The position numbers and the translations under genes are program-made. A stretch of 42,941 bases of DNA from Asterionellopsis glacialis (taxonomy: Eukaryota > Bacillariophyta > Plagiogrammaphyceae > Rhaphoneidales > Asterionellopsidaceae). This document shows positions 1 through 11,785 of this stretch, in pieces (the stretch's first letter is position 1; every line of letters begins with the position of its first letter). Location of the stretch: the NCBI GenBank assembly GCA_014885115.2, contig WKLE02003102.1, forward strand, positions 1 to 42,941, read 5' to 3'. Below the pieces are notes generated by a model, which did not search any database, was not told the origin of the DNA, and worked only from the letters and a program-made list of their open reading frames with translations.

Positions 1-699
1 TCATCTTTGTATGGTCGTTCCTGATCCCATGCCACATAGCAAAAATATATAAACCGACATCACCCTAAAACTAATCTTAAACAGATACTTAGTAAGGTTT
101 CACACTAACTTTACCTTGATGCAATATTGAATGGACTAGAGAATCAGAATCAAACGCCTTTCTTACCAGGTACTGTAGATTAGAATTGTTGTTCTTTGTT
201 ACTTTCCGAATAAGCAATGGCAGGCTGTTTGACAAAAGCTCATCATTCTGGCAGCTAGATAGAAACTAGTTCCTTTTTAACTTCTTTTGAAGAATACAAA
301 CGAGTAATGCTGGTATATGGTTTATCTACAGTAGGATTAACCTCTAGGATGGTCTAGTTCGCAACCGATGCATACTGACCTTGACTAGTTTTGAGAGGGT
401 ATCAGAAAAAAGTGAATTTGCGGGGTAGAAGGCCAGACTAAATAGTGGAAAGCCAACTAAAAAATAATGAGAGCAAAAAGAAATTTTGAGAAAATCACAA
501 GAAGGATATCAACTACGATATCTCGTTGATAGGTAAGTTGTGATCGACACTCGACAGACGAAACATCAAGTTTCGGAAGAACGACAAAAACAACACAAAC
601 ACACCTACTGGGAAAATCATTACGTCTTTGCCAATTCCATCACAGATTTCCACATCTTTCGTCAATAAATCAAATATTAATAATAAGGAGCACTGCAGT
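1..699. other. Gene-free left edge and upstream region of the MYND gene
   Basis: I see no supported gene here. The last 70-100 bases before 700 are A-rich and probably the 5' untranslated region of the MYND protein. The frame of that protein is open back to a TTG at 628, but the first ATG is at 700. No tRNA-like or repeat structure was recognised. Confidence 0.5.
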
Positions 700-1870
700 A
701 TGGATTTGCTGGAATCTCTCAACCTTGACGAACTTCCTGAACAACAGACTCGTGCGGCTCATTTGGAAGAAGAACTTGCCGATAATCCAGATATTCAGTT
801 AGGTTTCAATGCCTGTTGCCATTGTGCATCTCGTAAGGTATCTGTCGAATGTAAAAGCTGTCGTCGTATCAAATATTGCTCAGAAGCTTGTCGGAAAAAA
901 GATGCAAGTGCAATCCTCCCCACCAATGATGATTATGCAGAAGAACAAGAGGGACCCTCTGTCCTTGGACATACTTCTGTCATTTGTTCTTTGTTACGGT
1001 TATGTACTGCAGATGAAGATGTCGAAAACAATGATAAAAACATTACCAAAATGCCAACAAGTGTCAGGGAAGCAGCAGAATATAGAGTTCAAAGTGAACT
1101 TGAGTCATATCCCGCTACACTTGCAAACATTTTAGTGGATGGACCATGCTACCAAGATGCATTGAAGGGAGACGAACTTGTAATTCATATTGTTGGTGCA
1201 TCAGTAGAGGCAGAATTGTGGGGACAAGAAAAGCAAATGGGAAAGGTTTGGGATGCCTATTCAGAAGCATTGACAGTCCTTGTAGAATCGAGAAAGAATT
1301 TAAAAACAATACGATTATGTTTCATTGGGCCAGACTGTCCTTCGGAGGACATTCAAGATAAGGTAGTAACATCAAAGGATTCAAAAGAAAATGGTGGTAG
1401 TGGTGGGACCTTTCCTTCTTTCCGATGTTTCATCACCACAACAAAAGGCTTCTACAAACAAGGTTTGTTGGAAAAAAATGGTGGGTCATTACCAGATGCA
1501 AATGTAATTGTGTTTTACAATCCTGGATTTACTTGTCCAGATTATGCATGGGATAAAACCCTTGCAGGCATTCAACGTGGAACACCATTCCTTGTTACGA
1601 CCAACACAGAAATGGAAGGTGTAGCGGATTGCTCGTATTTAATGGAACGCAAGCTTATACCATCATTACCATTATTAGTTGCGGAAGTTCTGGGTAGACA
1701 TGATGTAGATGATGAAACTGAAATGTTTTTTGGAGAAAATCCATTTGCAGGGAGTCGTGTCCGTCAAAGTGGTACCATGGCGAATGATGTGTACGTAAGG
1801 AACAGATGGATGATTGGTGGACGATTTGAAAGACCATCTGCAAAGAGATTGCTATCGTTGTCAGAGGAGC

Positions 1871-1901
<31 letters not shown>

Positions 1902-2001
1902 GAAGGAGATGGAAAAGCTTCCTTCCAAGAAAAAAGCAAAAACTAAAAAGAAGAAATCAGGGTCTGGAAACTCAAAGAAGAAGAATCCAGCTTTAATCTA
2001 G
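700..2001 (+). CDS. MYND zinc-finger protein with MSS51-like C-terminal domain
   Basis: The protein is 433 residues from the ATG at 700; upstream in-frame codons reach only a TTG at 628. Residues 39-96 form a MYND zinc finger: C39-x2-C42, C51-x2-C54, C60-x3-C64, then H91-x4-C96. The finger is stretched by an acidic insert before the last His-Cys pair. Residues about 155-370 resemble the C-terminal domain of MSS51-like zinc-finger proteins, with an HIVGAS strand, a VIVFYNPGF segment and a TPFLVTT segment. The tail is a run of glutamates followed by lysine-rich sequence that could act as a nuclear signal. MYND domains usually mediate protein-protein contacts. In animals and fungi MSS51 relatives act in mitochondria, but no mitochondrial presequence is visible here. 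The domain calls are firm; the cellular role is unknown. Confidence 0.85.
1876..1902 (+). repeat. GAG trinucleotide microsatellite inside the MYND gene
   Basis: Nine uninterrupted GAG units encode the poly-glutamate run near the C-terminus of the MYND protein. The tract lies between the folded domain and the lysine-rich tail, so length changes would probably be tolerated. Confidence 0.9.
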
Positions 2002-4081
2002 ACTAGATAAAGTCTTTTTTCCTACTCTCGCCCTAAAAAGGGATGAACATGGTATTTGAACTTATACTTTCAGCTTGTGCAAACTGTTATTCCAAGTTGA
2101 ATTTTTCATGCATGAGATCACTAAATGCAGTGATACACGTAGGCTACTGATTCTGGTGGCAAAATATCAATATCAAACATCAATCATTGCGGATGCATGC
2201 TCTGAAATCTTTTTTTCAGAGTCTAGTTCCTACCCGGTGGTATTTAAAAAATGAGGAGAGGTCTACACAGTACATGAAGGCATTTTAGGATATGGGGTAA
2301 AAAACGAAACATGTCTTGAAATAGACAGCAAAATCCACGACCACGACATCATCCTCTCAATAAGTGCATGACCTTTGATTTAAAAATGGGGCAATATTAC
2401 CTTGCACTTGTACAAGTTACGTATCATAATACGAAAAAATATCCTCACATTTCGGCTTTTTGGAGCAGATGGACCATATTTTAACAGATGTGGTGGTGTT
2501 CGTTTCCATTATTCTCGGACTAACCAGTGTAAAAAATAAGAAGAGGCGACTCATCTTGTGTCCTGCAGTGATACACCGAATGATATTTTGCACCTGTTCA
2601 TTTTTCTCGTTTCTGTCTTGTACATGGATAATATCACGTGAAACAATATTTGGATTGACACCATTATTACTGTAATTCCGGTACTGTGTACCAAGTACCT
2701 TAGTGTACCTGGTACTGGCAGTTTTGTGCGAGCAAAGGTTCTAAAAAATGCTGTCTCCTCCGATAACTACCGGCAGCTACACGCACAAAACCACTTCGGC
2801 GAGGAAATTGCAAAAAAGAGTAGTTGGGTTGTTGCGTTGTTTGGTTGGTATTATTTTTGTTACCGGTTAGAAAGGAAAAGTGGACCCACGACCTACCTTG
2901 TACCCGGTACCGGTTATCAGGTAATGATACCCCGCCCAGAATCAACAGTATCAACTTGTGACTGGTACCGGTACCAGATACCGGTGAGTCTACACCTGGT
3001 ACTGATGCGTCACGGTCCAAATCCCGAAGCTCGGTGTGCTTCGTACGAGGTGTCTTGTGTGACACCTAGTCCGCCAGTACGTGCGTACGAGGTTCTAAGC
3101 CGAAAAAAGCTCCCATATGACATCATATCGGTGTCGTTGATTGGATTTGAAGATGACGTCGAGTTGAACAAGAACTGCAAGATTTGCACCTGTTTCATGT
3201 CATTCATTGGTTCTGATTGGTTCGATCAAGATATGCACAAATTCGAAATTTTTAATACATATTGTACAGGTTACAGGTGCAGTTGATACTTCCCATTATG
3301 AGTGAAAAGGAGTATGATTAAGATTGTATCTCCGTCGAGAGCTCGCAAATAATAATATTATAATGATACGGTTTCCTACTGCTCTTACGTAAGATTTGTT
3401 AAAATAGAACCTAGAGGGCCTACCTGGTAGGCACTTAATTGTAGCTCGTAGTACAGACAACATGTAGGACTTCTACTTTAGTTATACGCAATTAGGAATA
3501 CTGTATTCGAACTCCCCTATGAATGAAACGGCCACATTCAGTGACATCATACCTCAACAGGTACTGATTCCAATCGTTGACGGCAAACATCTGTTTTTCT
3601 TTCCAAAAACTCAAAATTGTAGGAAGCTATCTTTCTGATTACGTGTGCAATTAAGGACCTGCTGATGAGTCAATTGAATTCAATCTTTACTATGATGATT
3701 TTGTACTATTTCATCTGTGAAACTCATTCGGAATCGAACTGTTTTCTCATAGTCCAGCTCAAAGTCAGCTGACGAGGCTTGTTTCGAATTAACTGCTCCA
3801 CTACTTGTACCAGAAAAACGTATGGGAAAGCTTTCACCTTAAAATAAGCTTTATACCTGAGCTTTCCATAGTGGCTTACGACCAGAGCCGTACACCTTAC
3901 CCGTTAGTCCGAGGTCCTCGGAACCTATGTTACAACACGCACAGATCTCCTCTAAAAAAAATATATTGGGTTTTTTTTTACTTTCACACAGCTCATACGT
4001 ATGATACCTTACAAACAACAACATAGACACCCCATTGAAACCAAACACAAGTCTTCATTGTGGAGCTATTAATAATTTAAA
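2002..4081. other. Gene-free interval with a TACC/GGTA palindrome cluster
   Basis: No convincing gene lies between the MYND and bZIP-PAS genes. Open frames here are short or start only at GTG or TTG. From about 2680 to 3015 the sequence is dense in GGTAC, ACCGGT and CCTGGTA words, many palindromic; the same family recurs in other intergenic regions of the window. The last 100 bases before 4082 are probably the bZIP-PAS 5' untranslated region, with runs of A and T near 3955-3980. Confidence 0.5.
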
Positions 4082-5710
4082 ATGGCAGATAGTAAAGGTC
4101 TCGATGCACTTGCCACACTCTGTGGTGGTGTTCGAAAGGCACAGGTACCGACTAATACATCGTCTCATATTGCAAATTATGCAGCTAGTCAATTTCCGCC
4201 CGCAACAGTAACAAACGCACAAGGTCCAGCACCAGGAGCAACAATAACTCAACAGCCTTTGATGGCTGCTCAAACTGATAGGCAAACAACGGCCCCATTA
4301 GCACAAAAGCCACCGACGGAGCATAATCATAACCCATTCCTTGCACCTCCACAAAACTTGGCATTTCCATGGTCGCAAGCTTTAGCCGCAAGCAATAATC
4401 CCCCACAAGCACCACCTTCTGCTTTTGTGGATGGCACTGTGGGAGCTGCCTTGTTAGCTGCTGCTGCAACAAAGGGTGAAACGATGCAGCAACTTGCCTA
4501 TAAGCAATATATACAAGCTCAAGTTGCGGCTCAAGCTGCTGCAGCACAGGCAGCACATTATGGAAGTGCTGCAGCTGCGGCCGCAGCAGCTCAAGCTGCA
4601 GCAGCTGCTCGCATGCCATCCTCCGCTGCAGCCAACCATGCAACAGCACCAGCACCAGGAGTACCAACATCTACAACGTTGAACAACGCTCCTCTTTGTG
4701 TTTCGAATGCTTTATCTCCTTCTGTGAAACCATCTATTGCTTCACCTCAGCTGTCACATCAAGTGGTTCAACCGAAAAAGGAACCAGAAATAGCACCCCT
4801 TCCAAGAAATACCACCAACCCATCCTCTTCCATGGCACACATCAAGCACTCACAAACTCCTCTAAGTATTGCACCACAAGAAGCACCATCTACACATGAT
4901 CTCCAAGCTGCCCTTCCTGCAACAGCAACTTCCAGCGACGGTGGTGGCGGTTCAGACGATAAGCAGCAAATTAAACGTGCTGCAAATCGTAGATCTGCAC
5001 AACTGAGTCGTAAACGCAAAAAGAAATTTATTGAAGAATTAAAGGAAGAAAACAATGAACTGCGTCGAAAGGAACAAATTCTAAGGTCTATACCAGATTT
5101 AATCATAGCATTTGATTCAGCAGGGAAACTTGGTTTTGTATCAGAATCAGTTTCAAGAATATTAGACTTTACACCTTCCGAATTGGAGGGGGATTCATTT
5201 TGGGATCGATTATGTGAAGAAAGTGTCAAGTTGTTAAAAGCAGCCTTTATGGACGCCTTGGCTGCACGTAAAAGTGATGTGGATACATCTCCTTTGGGAT
5301 CAGGTGTATTAGAACTCAAGTTGTTAGACCGTGATGGTACTCATATTGCTGTTACAATGAATGGTATTGTACATGTATCCGGTGAATCACCTGAATGCGT
5401 TGGTAGTATCCGTCCACTTGATGACAAACGTCCCTCCTCAACGTCCAATATCAATACGGCAGTTGCGTTTGCTGCAGGCACTGCTACTGCTACTACAACA
5501 AAGCGCAAAATATCGAACAAGCTATCATCGACATTGTCTGCCACAGCACGGGAGGTTACATCATCTAGTGATAATTCTTCTACGACTGCGTCAGTTCAGC
5601 TACATCCACCACCCGCAAAGGCAAGACGTACATCATCCTCTTCAAGGAATGGTGTCCGTCAAGCTGCACAAATTAGTGACAGTGAAAGCGTTGTTAGTGA
5701 AAGTTGCTAA
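4082..5710 (+). CDS. bZIP-PAS transcription factor
   Basis: The protein is 542 residues from an ATG after an A-rich leader. The N-terminal half is low complexity, rich in Ala, Gln, Pro and Thr, with a poly-alanine stretch at about residues 140-180. Residues about 298-316 are a bZIP basic region (ANRRSAQLSRKRKKK) followed by a short leucine zipper of three heptads (ELKEENNELRRKEQIL). A PAS fold starts at once, around residues 335-440 (SIPDLIIAFDSAGKLGFVSES). The cysteine-containing GxNCRFLQ motif of LOV domains is absent, so this is not an aureochrome blue-light receptor. bZIP-PAS architecture is known in diatoms, where some bZIP factors bind ACGT-core CO2/cAMP-responsive elements. Nuclear DNA binding is a strong inference; the PAS ligand or partner is unknown. 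No introns are needed. Confidence 0.92.
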   Translation: MADSKGLDALATLCGGVRKAQVPTNTSSHIANYAASQFPPATVTNAQGPAPGATITQQPLMAAQTDRQTTAPLAQKPPTEHNHNPFLAPPQNLAFPWSQALAASNNPPQAPPSAFVDGTVGAALLAAAATKGETMQQLAYKQYIQAQVAAQAAAAQAAHYGSAAAAAAAAQAAAAARMPSSAAANHATAPAPGVPTSTTLNNAPLCVSNALSPSVKPSIASPQLSHQVVQPKKEPEIAPLPRNTTNPSSSMAHIKHSQTPLSIAPQEAPSTHDLQAALPATATSSDGGGGSDDKQQIKRAANRRSAQLSRKRKKKFIEELKEENNELRRKEQILRSIPDLIIAFDSAGKLGFVSESVSRILDFTPSELEGDSFWDRLCEESVKLLKAAFMDALAARKSDVDTSPLGSGVLELKLLDRDGTHIAVTMNGIVHVSGESPECVGSIRPLDDKRPSSTSNINTAVAFAAGTATATTTKRKISNKLSSTLSATAREVTSSSDNSSTTASVQLHPPPAKARRTSSSSRNGVRQAAQISDSESVVSESC

Positions 5711-6701
5711 ATATTTTCTCTACTACAACTACATCATTGTGACTTGGTACTGTACCTACCCTATCCTTCTTTGTAAACTACTACGAAACAGCAAATAACA
5801 GCAACAACAACAACAAACGGCGCGAGGCTTTTATGAGAGCAAATATACATCATATATGACAACAACAACAACAAAGAGGAACACTAACTAACTAACTATT
5901 CACATATTCGGAATCAATTTTATCTGTAGGGGGACAACATTTTACACAGACACACAATTTACTAACTAGGAAACCAAGGCATTATGGAACACAAAAGCAA
6001 TTGAAATAGTTCTTGTAGACAATGATATCGCTATTTAGCATTTTGTTACCTCATACTTTTTACCTACTCCGAGACGAATTTCCAAAAATATGTTTCATGT
6101 ACTTGCTGTGTTTGTTTTGTGTATATAGCCTTCATTGCAGAATCGTACCACTCAATTGTTTCATGGAAGGAATATGGAGGTGGAGCATTTTGCTTCATGA
6201 GAGTGCCATCAAGAAAGGGCTATGACAACTGCGTCGTAACCATTTGGTTCAACCAAATGCGTTACTGCTGTCTAAGTGTATCCTGATCTAATTGAGTTCC
6301 GTATCAACGCACATTTGTCGTGGCTCTGCACCAATGGCATGAGAACTCCCTCGCATTATCCTGGAACAATTTGGTCCTCATACAAAGCACTATCTTCTCG
6401 TGCCCATCTACTTATTGAAAGAAATGGATAGAAAAAGAGGTTTTGATCCTTTGTTTTCAGAATTATTCAACATTTGAGCCATTACGTGGTGACGTATTGG
6501 TATGGTTGCTACTAGCCTTGTCCAGAAGAATTTGTACGCCTATGTATGAAAGCAGACATGAGAAACAGACTTCAAGGAGAAAGAAACTTCTAAAAGATAT
6601 TGAAAAGCAAATTTCTTCTACTAGTAGATCTTTATACAAACTCTAAAATGTTTAGGGTTACTCTCCAAAGTCTATAGCACACTGGTTGTTCTAATGACCC
6701 T
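5711..6701. other. Gene-free interval between convergent genes, with microsatellites
   Basis: This is the shared 3' side of the bZIP-PAS gene (+) and a trypsin gene (-). It holds two CAA tracts (5802-5816 and 5860-5874) and a CTAA tract (5884-5897), probably in the bZIP-PAS 3' untranslated region. The open frames here are short, begin at TTG or lack recognisable domains. I see nothing else. Confidence 0.5.
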
Positions 6702-8621
6702 TTACATAAACCCGTTCCCGAAAAATGCAAAGGCTGCCAAGCAGGAAGGCACTAACCAAATTAGAGCAATATTCGACTTGCCTTTTGTTGTTAAACACCC
6801 TGCTGATGATGAACCTTGTGATACAGCTGGTATAGCTACATTGCCTGCTATGGCAAAGGATTGGGATTCTTGTTCCTTTTGAAACGCAGTGCCTTCGAGT
6901 ATGACAAGGTCGTCCTTGGCATCTCCCATATAGAGAATATACCGACCTTCTTCATATTGACAACATATACCATCACCTGCAGTATCCAAAAAGGTAAAGG
7001 TATACGTTCGGAAATCACCTCGCTGACTGTCTGGAATGATGAGTGTTTCCCGTATTGTCTTGTGAGCAACTTCAGGTGAATACTGTCCGGGTAATTTATA
7101 CGCGACAACTTCCAGGGATGGGTATGGTACCCCGCCACCAGATCTAGCATTTTCAACATCAATATCATCATCATCCAGTCGTTCTGTCTCTAATAACCAT
7201 CCATTTTCATTGGGAAAGAGATCAAATTTGATATCCAACGTCATGAATGATTCGCCCGATGGTTTGGGTGATGAATTTGGACGTTTGGCGATGAATGATT
7301 TTTCATCCTTGTATCGAAAATTACCTGGTGCTTCTTCAATCAAGTCTAAATCTTCACCCACATAAATTTTGTATCCACCCTCTCCATGTTGACAACATAT
7401 ACCATCACCCACTAAATCAAATATTTCAAATAGGTACAATCCACCCTCATGTACCATGATTGTTTCTGAAATATTTTGTGACGGATCTGTGTAGGTTCCT
7501 CGACGAATGTGATAGGAGTCTTCAAATTGTGAACCAATACGCTTCAAGGACCATCCAACTTCTTCGGGATACTCATCTAATTGTATTTCTACCGTAACAG
7601 GAAAGGTAGGATCTGGTACGACATAGGCTCCATTATTCTGTGGATCAGCTTGAGATGCCGCAGGTGTTGCAGATGGATCGATAATTTCAAAATCATCTCC
7701 ATCTGGGTTATCTCTTTGAAAACAATTCATTTGGGAGGGTGGATAATCTGAATGTTCACAAATCACATCTTGAATCCAATCATACACGTGACTAATGCGT
7801 GCATAAACACCTGGATAATCTGGATCGGCACATGAAAATCCCCATGATACGATACCCATCAGTGTATCATCCATGGCTTTGGAACCCTTCATTATAAGTG
7901 GTCCACCAGAATCACCCTGACATGAATCTTCACCATGATCCCATGCACACAACATATGATCCTTCAAATACGGTTGATATGTAAAGGAGCTCGAATCTGA
8001 TTTTGAATTTTTGCATACTTCATTGCTTTCGTAATTCACAGTCGCTGTATTGAGAATAGGTACTGCAATATTGGAATCGGGGTCATCAATACCCCATCCC
8101 ATAACAGTTAATTCTTGATTTACTACAGGTGAGTTCTTATTTGTATTCAAACGTACGGGTTCGTGTGAGGATGCACCACTCAATTTGACCAACAAATAAT
8201 CATAGGCATAGTTTGTCGAATCATAGGACATGTGTGGGAACTTTTTACCAATATTAAAGTCTTCTGATTGACCCGAATCTTTTCGATCATATTCGCCCAC
8301 CGAAATATATTTGAAATCATCATTACAATGTGCTGCCGTAATAATGAAATCTCTTGCAATCAACGCTCCCCCACATATATGATTACGTGATGGGGTTTCT
8401 AAACTAACAGCATACGGATATCGACCCTCGGGAGCATGGATACCACCAATGATTCGAAGCTCGGGAGAATTTTTCTTCAAGTCGCGAACTCTACTGGATG
8501 GCGTTACAGGAGTAGCAGCGGCGACCTTTGCTTGTACTTCTTCGCGACCAACAAGTGCAGCAACAACAACAATCATCATGGAACATGGTAGGCGTTTGTT
8601 CTTTGTTCCTTTATTCTTCAT
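6702..8621 (-). CDS. Secreted trypsin-like serine protease with two DGICC domains
   Basis: From the ATG whose first base is 8621 the protein is 639 residues; upstream in-frame sequence reaches only a TTG at 8651. A signal peptide (basic start, then LPCSMMIVVVAALV) ends near residue 31. The zymogen cleavage site is R56-IIGG. The triad is H98 (TAAHC), D141 (YDYLLVKL) and S238 (GDSGGPL). D232, six residues before the serine, is the S1-pocket aspartate that gives Arg/Lys specificity. After the protease (to about 290) come two related domains (about 340-445 and 460-605), each with a GDGICCQ motif and a preceding E-x-GW segment. The protein ends in a hydrophobic stretch with no cytoplasmic tail, after a small-residue SSSAG segment, so a GPI anchor is possible. 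Probable role: secreted or surface protease. A paralog on the same strand lies at 15281-17368. Confidence 0.92.
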   Translation of the reverse strand: MKNKGTKNKRLPCSMMIVVVAALVGREEVQAKVAAATPVTPSSRVRDLKKNSPELRIIGGIHAPEGRYPYAVSLETPSRNHICGGALIARDFIITAAHCNDDFKYISVGEYDRKDSGQSEDFNIGKKFPHMSYDSTNYAYDYLLVKLSGASSHEPVRLNTNKNSPVVNQELTVMGWGIDDPDSNIAVPILNTATVNYESNEVCKNSKSDSSSFTYQPYLKDHMLCAWDHGEDSCQGDSGGPLIMKGSKAMDDTLMGIVSWGFSCADPDYPGVYARISHVYDWIQDVICEHSDYPPSQMNCFQRDNPDGDDFEIIDPSATPAASQADPQNNGAYVVPDPTFPVTVEIQLDEYPEEVGWSLKRIGSQFEDSYHIRRGTYTDPSQNISETIMVHEGGLYLFEIFDLVGDGICCQHGEGGYKIYVGEDLDLIEEAPGNFRYKDEKSFIAKRPNSSPKPSGESFMTLDIKFDLFPNENGWLLETERLDDDDIDVENARSGGGVPYPSLEVVAYKLPGQYSPEVAHKTIRETLIIPDSQRGDFRTYTFTFLDTAGDGICCQYEEGRYILYMGDAKDDLVILEGTAFQKEQESQSFAIAGNVAIPAVSQGSSSAGCLTTKGKSNIALIWLVPSCLAAFAFFGNGFM

Positions 8622-9629
8622 TGTGGGTCTTTTGAAATGCTTCAGCAGCAAGATGAAACACTACAAAATATCTTGGAAGTTCTATGGCGGCAGAGCGCTC
8701 AAAAGTGGATGGAGAAGAGAGTCGTGAATGGGAGGTGTTCGGCTCTTTTTATTGTAGAGCGATCAATTTTTAGGTGTGACCGGTTGTCTGCTACTCAAAA
8801 AACGCACATTGAAGTCAACGATTCTTATTTGTTCTCACGACATAAACAAAGTCTTGATATGCTTTTCAGTCATCACTGACAACCCCTTCCAGACCAATAC
8901 AAGAAAGTACAAACAGGACTTTTTTTAAAAGAAAAAAGCGAACCGCACTACTTTTGTCACACTTTTTGTATTGATTGGATTGGATGATACCTAACGGTTC
9001 GCTAAATAATGAACCAACTCATTCCAAAGGCGGGAAAAACTTGAATAGGCTCGCTCACCCAAGATACCCTTTTTTATCTTTCCTACACAATATAGACGAG
9101 AGAATTAGTATCTTGTCAAAATATTGAGTTACCTATGATACAGTAATAGACACCGTTTGTCGGATGAATGAAGCAACCTGGCGGCAGCGGTGGGCTTCAA
9201 GTCCTGGGAAAAAAAGGCGCCAATAATGACAAAATAGGTGGTAACGGGTCTCCTAGACATCCAATAGAAGAGTAGTAGTTGGGACACTCTACTTAACAAA
9301 ACATAAGTGTGTGACTTCGTGGGGAACATCATCTAACGGAAGTTTTGAAGATATATGTTAAATTTTATGTATCTAAGACACAAATATATGTATGTGGATT
9401 TCATTAGTGCTCCTAGAAACAACGGCGAGTACAGGTACTCGCTTTGGAATGTCCATTTAGTAGAACGTGTTATAAATTTATTCATTATATATATTTATCC
9501 CCCCTCACTCACACAAAAGCAAGTGGGAGCACTAACTATCCTCCTTTATTTTGTAACAAAAAATTCAAATGCCGGCAGAACTACCAGCTACTGTCTGTAC
9601 CAGGTAGCAATAATCAGTAGCATAAAACG
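8622..9629. other. Upstream region of the first trypsin gene
   Basis: No gene is visible. Base composition and CpG frequency look ordinary here, unlike the block that follows. Near its right end two copies of the intergenic CCAGGTA motif occur (about 9600 and 9656), the last ones before the CpG-poor block. Confidence 0.5.
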
Positions 9630-10325
9630 GAAAGATCCATGTTAAGTAGGAAGCTACCAGGTACAGATGATAGAAATAATATCTAACCCATGGTGTGTTG
9701 AAATTGAAATAGGTGCAGAAGTGTGAAAGGGGGGGTTCCATGGTATGCTGGTATATGCCTGCACCCACAGTAAGTTAAGATGTTGTGACTGGTAGGAACT
9801 AGACAGCATAGACAAGTGGGTCTGCAGGAAATAATGTGTGGGAAATTTGAAAACCTTGTGACATCTCCAACAAAATCCATCTCTCTGAATATTCTACTAC
9901 TAACATTAGGTTTAAAAATGCTGCTACTGACTGCAGCTACTATGGTGGCCTATGATTTTGCTAGTATAATAGCAGAAGATATGCACAAATGTATAGTTAG
10001 ATATCTATAAACAGCCAGTATATATGTTGCCTTGCAGCAACTTTTTCTTGTACTTCTGTTGTTGCTGAAAACTTCAAGTCTTGTACTGCTAAGGAGGATA
10101 ATAAGGAAAATGATAACTTATAACTAATAGCTACTAATGTTTGACACCTGTGTTGACCAGAAAAGAAATCTTTTAATCTATAGCAAGTATCTGGTAATAG
10201 GGTCTCCTCATTGTTTTAATCCAATAAAAGCAGAAAAATCTATTATCTCATAGGCAGGTGCTACTCAAGTATATTGTGAAAATTTGTTCTTAAAATACCA
10301 TAAAAATGAAAAAATGTGATGAGAT

Positions 10326-10374
10326 ATGAGATGAGATGAGATGAGATGAGATGAGATGAGATGAGATGAGATGA
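10326..10374 (+). repeat. ATGAG pentanucleotide microsatellite
   Basis: Nine perfect ATGAG units plus a partial unit, preceded by imperfect copies from about 10317. It lies inside the CpG-poor block. Confidence 0.95.
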
Positions 10375-11785
10375 ACAGATTTCAAGCAATAAACAATTAA
10401 TACCCATATATTCTGTATAAGAGCATGAGGCCATAATAAAGGTGGAAATTGGTTGTCCAATCATCCTAAATTACTTAGTACAAATCATGAGTCCTGTTCT
10501 TTAGGCGGTATCAATTTTACATGTTGCTCTAGAAGCATTGTCCTAAAATTTGAAATATAATCTCTACCTAAAAAATTACTTCACTGCTATATTATTGACT
10601 GCTATGATATTTTTGTATATTTCGGAATAGGTAGTGTTTGTACTATTACTAAACATTTTACCACAATTTAATCAAATACTGTTTCATTATATTTGTGATA
10701 TTGTCAGATTTTATTATAATATGAGCTGATTGAGATGTATGACCTTAAAACCAAATTTGATGATTATTGCATAAGTTTCCAACAATAAATATTTAGAAAA
10801 GAAGCAATAAAAACACTTTTCTTTTTAGATTTTCTTTTTTGAAGTGTTACCTAGAGAAAGTTTTGTGAGAATCCTAACTAGTAGACAGTTGTATAAAACC
10901 ATTTGGCTAAAAAAAAGTAATATCTTGTGGCTCACCCCCCATGGGTAGGATTCTGATAGTAATAATTTTTTAAGATCATTGTGTCATCATCATACACATT
11001 AATCCCATCATCACATGGTGGACTTTTTTTTATAAAATCACACTATTCTCTAGTATCTCAAGAATTCCACAATTGTTTACTTACCCTAGTAAAACCACCA
11101 AATTGATATAAATATTTATGTACATAAATCTGGTGAGGATTATTTCTAGTTAATGCACCATCTCCTCTAACCTAGATTCAGCAGTTTGCAACTGCTATAT
11201 CTTCACATGAAAAAAACTCTACTTTATGCTTTGTGCTCCATGGAAATACTTTGAACAGGCTTGTAGTGCTTGGCTGCATATTCTTCACTCTACAGGTCAA
11301 ATCAATTACATATTACTGTACTTGTCCTATCACTCCTCCATTTCCTCCTTATATTGTTAGTTCATAACTTGACTTTAACTCCAATTCCAGCTAGCAAGTA
11401 TGTCCCCTGTCTTGAATTACTAGTATATTCTTCTGGTATTATGTTTAAGGTAAAAAGAGTGCACATGTCATATTATGAGCAATGTGATATATTTTTATTC
11501 TAGGTAAAATCTTGCCAAGGACTTTTAGGCTTAGTTGTTTTCTATATTATGATGGATTTACAAGGAATTTTTTACTTTTTGAAATTGCATCTAGTTTTGA
11601 CCCCTGCCACTTAAAATTCTTTATGAAAACTTGCTAAGCAGTAACATTGAATTCAAAATGAATGTATTTTACTATCACAATACTACCCCATCTAGTACAA
11701 AGAACACTTGGTGCTGCTACAATACGACTGGTTCTGTGGTAGTCAATATAAACTCAAATGCAGCAGACTGTAAGTAAATTGTAAG

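Noticed and set aside
2726..3286. Open frame of about 186 codons in the TACC-rich interval
   Set aside because: It starts at GTG, lacks any domain, runs through palindromic repeats and overlaps an equally long antisense frame.
3484..3740. TTCGAA-like words resembling tRNA B boxes (also near 22630 and 30719)
   Set aside because: The flanking bases do not form a T-stem and no matching A box or acceptor stem was found; no tRNA gene is supported.
4082..5710. Aureochrome (bZIP-LOV) for the bZIP-PAS gene
   Set aside because: The PAS domain lacks the LOV flavin-adduct cysteine motif, so a blue-light receptor is not supported.
10261..10464. Frame encoding SHLIS-type repeats
   Set aside because: It is only the reverse translation of the ATGAG microsatellite.
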